Shown piece after piece: positions 59,628 to 64,000 of a stretch of 64,000 nucleotides of DNA (position 1 is the stretch's first letter; every line of letters begins with the position of its first letter). The translations under genes were made by a program, and so were the position numbers. The notes beneath the pieces were generated by a model, which saw only the letters and a list, made by a program, of their open reading frames with translations, searched no databases and was not told the DNA's origin. Source of the DNA: Halomonas sp. KG2 (lineage in GTDB: Bacteria > Pseudomonadota > Gammaproteobacteria > Pseudomonadales > Halomonadaceae); contig CP098528.1 in NCBI GenBank assembly GCA_030440445.1, forward strand, positions 558,001-622,000, read 5' to 3'.

Positions 59628-60662
59628 TTATAGAGATGCTTTTAGATGGAGAAGTTCATTATGGACATGCTCAATAATCGGCAGTGATAAATAGTGCTCG
59701 ACCCGGTCGCGGACATGGGCAATGACGTCAGCATCGGTGAGATCTGCTGACCAGTCCTGGCCGCGGTACTCGATATCTTTACGTTGCAAGTGTTGAGCAC
59801 GCCATTTGGCGCACCATGTTAATGACCACAGCCAAGTAGCTCGTCGGCAGGCAACCAGTGTTTCCGCGCTGGGTGATTTACCCGCATGCGCTTGCCAACG
59901 CTGATAAAAAGCGACGACCTCTTCCAGAGTAAGCACTGCCTGACTGTTAATGTCCCAGGTGGTCGAGGTGTAAAGCGAGGTATGGGCTAGATCAATACCC
60001 GGCAGCCCGTAGCGGCACTTCTCTAAATCCACCAGCACAGCGTTCCCCTCTTCAGTGATCAAAAAGTTGCCGGGGTGGGTATCAAAGCTAATCAAGCAGC
60101 GCTCGGCATCAGGCAGTGTGGTGGGCAGAGCCGCCAATTCATCACGCACACGGGCGATAACGTTAGGCTCTAAGGCGGCCTTTTCCAGCCACTCGGCTTG
60201 GTGGCTAACTTCCTCACACATGGCCTGCCAGGAGTCGATAGGCGCTAGAAGTGGTTCGGGATGCTCAGGTAGCGGTAAGCGGTGTAGGCTTGCCAGGGTC
60301 TCTGCGATACGTGGTAAATCCTGAGGCAGCTGTGCCAGCCGTCCCTCAATGGCATCGACCAGCAGCCCGCCACGCGGCAGGGTATCGCTCACGGGCAAGA
60401 TGCCATGCAAACGGGGCACTTGGCCGCCCTGGCTGGCGCGTTCGTAGCAGGCGGCTTCATAGGCCAAGTTATCGGCCGGGGCCAAGTTCATTTGGCTCTG
60501 CTTGGGCAGCCGTGCGACCCAATCACCACCATCGCGATGCACCCACACATGATCGTGGGCAAGCCCAGTGTCTGCCATTGGCGTAAGCGATTGGTAGGCA
60601 ATCTTCGCCTGTTGCAGCGTGTTTTCCAGTACCTGCAAACGTGCCGCTAAAGGTGTTGGCAT
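59628..60662 (-). CDS. APH-fold phosphotransferase
   Basis: A 344-residue kinase of the aminoglycoside/choline phosphotransferase fold. The catalytic loop is a variant Brenner motif, ISFDTHPGNFLI (Asp and Asn present, the leading His-Gly replaced by Ser-Phe), and the metal-binding DLEKCRYGLPGIDLAH follows. Such enzymes phosphorylate small molecules such as choline, thiamine, homoserine or sugars. It is the first gene of the run leading into the YnjBCD transporter, so it may phosphorylate what that transporter brings in. Antibiotic resistance is unlikely from context. Confidence 0.82.
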   Translation of the reverse strand: MPTPLAARLQVLENTLQQAKIAYQSLTPMADTGLAHDHVWVHRDGGDWVARLPKQSQMNLAPADNLAYEAACYERASQGGQVPRLHGILPVSDTLPRGGLLVDAIEGRLAQLPQDLPRIAETLASLHRLPLPEHPEPLLAPIDSWQAMCEEVSHQAEWLEKAALEPNVIARVRDELAALPTTLPDAERCLISFDTHPGNFLITEEGNAVLVDLEKCRYGLPGIDLAHTSLYTSTTWDINSQAVLTLEEVVAFYQRWQAHAGKSPSAETLVACRRATWLWSLTWCAKWRAQHLQRKDIEYRGQDWSADLTDADVIAHVRDRVEHYLSLPIIEHVHNELLHLKASL

Positions 60663-60820
60663 AGCGTCATCCGTGTCGGTATATGTTTAGCAATGCCAGT
60701 TAGTGGCTGTTCTTGTACTAACCTTACATGGTTACGCATAAAAAGAGATGAAGGGTAAGGAGAAAAGGGGGAATAGGGTGAGCATACCTCATCCCATGGA
60801 GCTGGCTGGTAGGGGGTAAG

Positions 60821-61171
60821 GTGATTGTAAAGCGTATTGTCTCTAACATTGCTACCACGCATTTTGAAGACGCTGAGAAGTTCTATGCGACTATTTTTGG
60901 TCTCACGCTTGTGATGGATCATGGCTGGATAAGAACCTATAGCTCGGGCGAGGAAATGACCACTCAGTTAAGTGTGGCATCGGAAGGTGGCTCAGGTACG
61001 CCAGTGCCAGATCTATCGATAGAGGTTGATAACTTAGAGACCGCCTTGGCGAGAGTGAAATCGGCAAAGATTGAGATTGAGTACGGGCCGGTAAGTGAGC
61101 CTTGGGGTGTCCGCCGATTTTATGTGCGTGACCCATTTGGAAATCTTATCAATGTCTTACAACATGAATAA
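60821..61171 (+). CDS. VOC family protein
   Basis: A 116-residue glyoxalase/bleomycin-resistance-like protein with the two beta-alpha-beta-beta-beta halves: NIATTHFEDAEKFYATIFGL at the start and RRFYVRDPFGNLINVLQHE at the end. It begins with GTG preceded by GGGGGTAAG. Metal ligands are not clearly conserved, so enzymatic activity is uncertain. It is divergent from the kinase-headed run and convergent with the solute-binding protein gene. Confidence 0.8.
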   Translation: MIVKRIVSNIATTHFEDAEKFYATIFGLTLVMDHGWIRTYSSGEEMTTQLSVASEGGSGTPVPDLSIEVDNLETALARVKSAKIEIEYGPVSEPWGVRRFYVRDPFGNLINVLQHE

Positions 61172-61204
61172 CCACACTGGGTCGCCCATTTATTGCCACG
61201 ACGC

Positions 61205-62323
61205 TCATTCCTGTGTCGACAGGGTTTCATGAAACAGCGCCTCACGAAACAGAGCTTCGATACGTTTCTGGGTGCGTGCATACCACGTCTCGTCTTTGGT
61301 CACCGCGCCCTGGGCGTTGATGGGGTGGGTGGGAATATGCAAGCGCATGTCTAGGCCGCTGACGCGGTGGGTGGTGACCTGCATGGCAGCAGAGCGTCGC
61401 GCTGGGCCATAGGGGATATACCGGGCCAGTTCCGCCTGACGTTCACTGGTGGTGGCAAAGCGGATAAAGTCTCGCGCTGCCTCAGCGTTTGGGGCTCCGC
61501 GGGGGATTGCCCAGGTCTCGTGTTCCTGAAACTGGCCATCCCAGAGGATCTCTATGGGCAGGTCGCGCTCCACCATAGCAGCGAAGAAGCGCCCATTGTA
61601 GCCGGAGGCCATGACCACCTGACCCTCCTCCAATAGGCGCACTGGAGTATCACCGGCTTCCCACCAGTGGATATTGTCGATGCTTTGCAATCGAGTGAAG
61701 GCTAGGTCTAGGCCGCGGCGGGTACTGAGTAGGCGATAAAGCGCTTCCTTGGGCACTCGGTAGGAGAGCAGTGCCCACTCCAGGTTTGCTGCTGGGGTAC
61801 GCTGAAGGGCCCGGGGACCAGGGAAGCGCTGTTGATCAAAGAGGTCAGCGATGCGAGTGGGGCGACGTCCGGGGAAGGCGTCGCGGCGATAGGCCACGAC
61901 GGTGGCAAAGATTGAGTGGCTGATAAAGCAACGACCCAGGGCGCCGGGGAGAAAGTCTTGGGCTGAGGGAGTACCGTCTGGCGCTGGGGCAGCCAGCTCC
62001 GGGGGAAGCGGTTCCAGCAAGCCTTCCTCACAGGCTGCCATGGCCTCGCTACGGGTCATATCAAGCACATCCCAGGGAACGTTGTTCTCTGCCACGGCTT
62101 GGCGCAGTGCTGTCAGTCCGCCGTTATAGCGGGCCACTGCCACTGGTACATCGTGAGCCTCGGTGAAGGGCGTGAAGAGCGCGCGGCGCTGGGCTTGCTC
62201 ATAGGCGCCGCCCCAGCTCAGTACCGTTAGCGAGGCGGCAGCGTCGGGCTCTTGCGCACTGATGGAGGGGGCCAGGGTGAGTAGCCCAGCCAGTAGTCCG
62301 AGGGTCCATCGTCTAGCCAGCAC
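61205..62323 (-). CDS. Orphan ABC-type solute-binding protein, PotD-like
   Basis: A 372-residue exported binding protein of the spermidine/putrescine (PotD/PotF-like) type. The signal peptide (RRWTLGLLAGLLTLAPSISA) is followed by LTVLSWGGAYEQAQRRALFT, typical of the family, and by NIHWWEAGDTPVRLLEEGQV. The GTG at 62323 is chosen: it follows GGGAGGAG at ideal spacing and leaves a normal signal peptide, whereas the in-frame ATG at 62386 adds 21 residues. It overlaps the ClC gene by 11 bases. No permease or ATPase lies beside it. Confidence 0.82.
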   Translation of the reverse strand: MLARRWTLGLLAGLLTLAPSISAQEPDAAASLTVLSWGGAYEQAQRRALFTPFTEAHDVPVAVARYNGGLTALRQAVAENNVPWDVLDMTRSEAMAACEEGLLEPLPPELAAPAPDGTPSAQDFLPGALGRCFISHSIFATVVAYRRDAFPGRRPTRIADLFDQQRFPGPRALQRTPAANLEWALLSYRVPKEALYRLLSTRRGLDLAFTRLQSIDNIHWWEAGDTPVRLLEEGQVVMASGYNGRFFAAMVERDLPIEILWDGQFQEHETWAIPRGAPNAEAARDFIRFATTSERQAELARYIPYGPARRSAAMQVTTHRVSGLDMRLHIPTHPINAQGAVTKDETWYARTQKRIEALFREALFHETLSTQE

Positions 62324-64000
62324 CGTGCTCCTCCCGACGTAAGGCGTCGCTATGGTGTAAGAAAGCCTGAGCAATACTCGACTCATAGGCCACTCCTAAG
62401 AAGCGCCGCTGTTCATCCACCACTGCGATGGCCTCGCCGGTGATTTTCTGAAGCTGATGCATTGCCTCCCAAAGTGAGGATTGAGGATCTAGTACTGGGC
62501 GAGGAGCTTTGGGGCAGTCGGCCAGAGTTGGGGACTCGCTGTCTTCGCGAAGGGCTTCCAGGCTCGCTAGGGTCACGCAACCGTGGTAAACCCCCTGATC
62601 ATCCACTAAGTAAGCTTCGCTACGCCCCGCTAGACTAAGGCGTGAGATAGCCGTGGTCAGTGGGGTCTCGGGGAGTAGGGTTACGGCGTCATGGCTAATC
62701 AGCTCGGTCAACCGTTCTTCTTGGAGCACCGCACGACTGCGGCCCGCGGAAAGATCCAAGCCACGGCGGGCTAATTGAATATCGAATAATGAACGGCCGA
62801 ACAGCTGGGCGGCCAGAGGGCTGGCTAGCGTGACGCTAGCTAGAGCGGCGGTGGTCAAGGCATAGCTGCCGGTCAGTTCGAAGACAATCAGCAGCGTGGT
62901 GAGAGGAGCACCAAGTACCGGTGCGGTTACTGCCACCATGCCGCACACCGCATAAAAGATGAAGGTCTCTTGGCCGCCGCCAAGCTCTGCCACCAGAGTA
63001 CCGGCTAGAGCACCAAACAGAGTGCCGATCACCAGTGCTGGGCTGAAAGCGCCGCCGGCGAAGCCGAGCCCTAAGCACAATGCGGTAGCGGCCAGCTTGA
63101 GTAGCAACACCAACAGAAGCTCGCCGCCGCCGTAGGCCCCAGGCAAGGTGGCGAAGCGCAGGGTTTCCTGGCCCATGCCGAGGATATCAGGTATCCAAAG
63201 GGCGGTCAGACCAAGCAGCGCCCCGGCGAGAGCGGGGCGTAGGCTGGTGGGCAGCGGTAGTCGCTTGGCCAGTTGCCCCATCGCGAGAATGGCATGTATA
63301 TAGGCCCCAGCCACCAAGGCACCCAGGCCACCTAAAGCTAGAAAAAGGGCGAACTCCCAGGGCTTTGGGATGGCCGGTTCAGTAATATGAAACAGTGCTC
63401 CTTGAGCCAGTAACTGAGAGGCCAGCACATAGCCGACGATGGCGGCGGCAGCCACTGGGGCGAAGGCGCGCAGGGCATAGTGGCGTAGTACCACTTCGTG
63501 GGCGAAGACAATGCCTGCCAGTGGTGCATTGAAGGCCGCTGCGATGGCGGCAGCTACCCCGCAAGCGATCGTGATATTGTCCTCTGAGCGTCCCAGGCGT
63601 AGTAAGCGGGTGATGAGAGAGCCAAGTGTCGCGCCGAGGTGAACCAGAGGCCCGTACTGGCCGACTGAGGCGCCTGCACCTAACGACACTAGGCCGCTTA
63701 ACGCTGAGAGAGCACCCGCCTTGGCGGGTAGGCAGCCTCGGCGGGTCTGGACGGCAGCGATGACGTCGGCAGGAGTATGGGGTCGGCCTTCAGGCAGGCC
63801 GCGGTGCAGTTGACCAACGAGTAGTCCCCCAAAGATTGGCACTAGCAGAGTGGCTAGTGTCACTAGGGTGGTGTTCGCAGCCATCATCTGGCCCCGGGGA
63901 GAGATCAACAGTAGGTCGTTAAGCCATACCACCGTATTAACGAAGCCAACGGCGGCCAACGCCGCCACTCCTCCAACGCCGCTTCCCAACACTACCAAAC
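62313..64000 (-). CDS. ClC-family chloride channel/transporter with CBS pair, 5' end outside window
   Basis: A ClC protein of at least 562 residues that runs off the right edge; its true start is not in the window. The membrane domain has the usual helix pattern with GASVGQYGPLVHLGATLGS and GFAGGAFSPALVIGTLFGA, and two C-terminal CBS domains (from about HDAVTLLPETPLTTAISRL). The position of the gating glutamate (GxEGP) is GQYGP here: Tyr at codon 63654-63656. The SGIP-type anion loop also looks divergent (PEGRPHTPADV). It could be a channel or altered transporter. The next gene, an orphan binding protein, is translationally coupled. Confidence 0.88.
   Translation of the reverse strand, partial: LVVLGSGVGGVAALAAVGFVNTVVWLNDLLLISPRGQMMAANTTLVTLATLLVPIFGGLLVGQLHRGLPEGRPHTPADVIAAVQTRRGCLPAKAGALSALSGLVSLGAGASVGQYGPLVHLGATLGSLITRLLRLGRSEDNITIACGVAAAIAAAFNAPLAGIVFAHEVVLRHYALRAFAPVAAAAIVGYVLASQLLAQGALFHITEPAIPKPWEFALFLALGGLGALVAGAYIHAILAMGQLAKRLPLPTSLRPALAGALLGLTALWIPDILGMGQETLRFATLPGAYGGGELLLVLLLKLAATALCLGLGFAGGAFSPALVIGTLFGALAGTLVAELGGGQETFIFYAVCGMVAVTAPVLGAPLTTLLIVFELTGSYALTTAALASVTLASPLAAQLFGRSLFDIQLARRGLDLSAGRSRAVLQEERLTELISHDAVTLLPETPLTTAISRLSLAGRSEAYLVDDQGVYHGCVTLASLEALREDSESPTLADCPKAPRPVLDPQSSLWEAMHQLQKITGEAIAVVDEQRRFLGVAYESSIAQAFLHHSDALRREEHGAG

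Overview
The window is a densely packed chromosomal segment from a gammaproteobacterium, most likely a halomonad (Halomonas or a close relative). That placement is an inference from gene order, moderately GC-rich codon use and family resemblance; no rRNA gene is present to settle it. There are no insertion sequences, prophage genes, tRNA genes or CRISPR arrays. Most of the window is conserved core genome.

Region by region. 1-4.1 kb (minus): argB (cut by the left edge), algC, dut, coaBC. 4.3-7.9 kb (plus): radC, rpmB-rpmG, mutM and rlmI. 8-11 kb: a hotdog thioesterase, alanine dehydrogenase, slyX and a membrane-tethered cold-shock-domain protein. 10.8-18.6 kb (minus): the lysine/diaminopimelate cluster dapC-yffB-dapD-dapE with a small unknown gene, plus glnD and map. 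19-39.8 kb (plus): a long translation and envelope superoperon, rpsB-tsf-pyrH-frr-uppS-cdsA-dxr-rseP-bamA-skp-lpxD-fabZ-lpxA-lpxB-rnhB-dnaE-accA-tilS. It links translation, nucleotide supply, isoprenoid and phospholipid precursors, lipid A synthesis, outer-membrane assembly, replication and fatty-acid synthesis. 39.8-45.5 kb: ppx (minus), then rho, ubiD and fre. 45.5-47.3 kb: a 42-codon membrane peptide, then an aromatic-amino-acid attenuator with two successive aromatic-rich leader peptides, then a DAHP synthase. 47.3-51.3 kb: small envelope proteins (DUF3087, a MliC-type lipoprotein, a YdjM-type membrane protein, DUF411, glyoxalase, a META lipoprotein).

51.3-60.7 kb (minus) is a tight eight-gene run: an APH-fold kinase, a YnjBCD-type ABC transporter, two glycosyltransferase-like proteins of the rSAM/selenodomain-associated types, a TVP38-oxidoreductase fusion and a SelD-related flavoprotein. 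60.8-64 kb holds a VOC protein, an orphan solute-binding protein and a ClC-family protein (cut by the right edge) that has Tyr at the usual gating-glutamate position.

The two most interesting items are the DAHP synthase leader (45.74-46.20 kb), which has the parts of a classical transcription attenuator followed by a second aromatic-rich leader, and the eight-gene transporter/transferase/redox run, which looks like an uncharacterised uptake-and-modification pathway.
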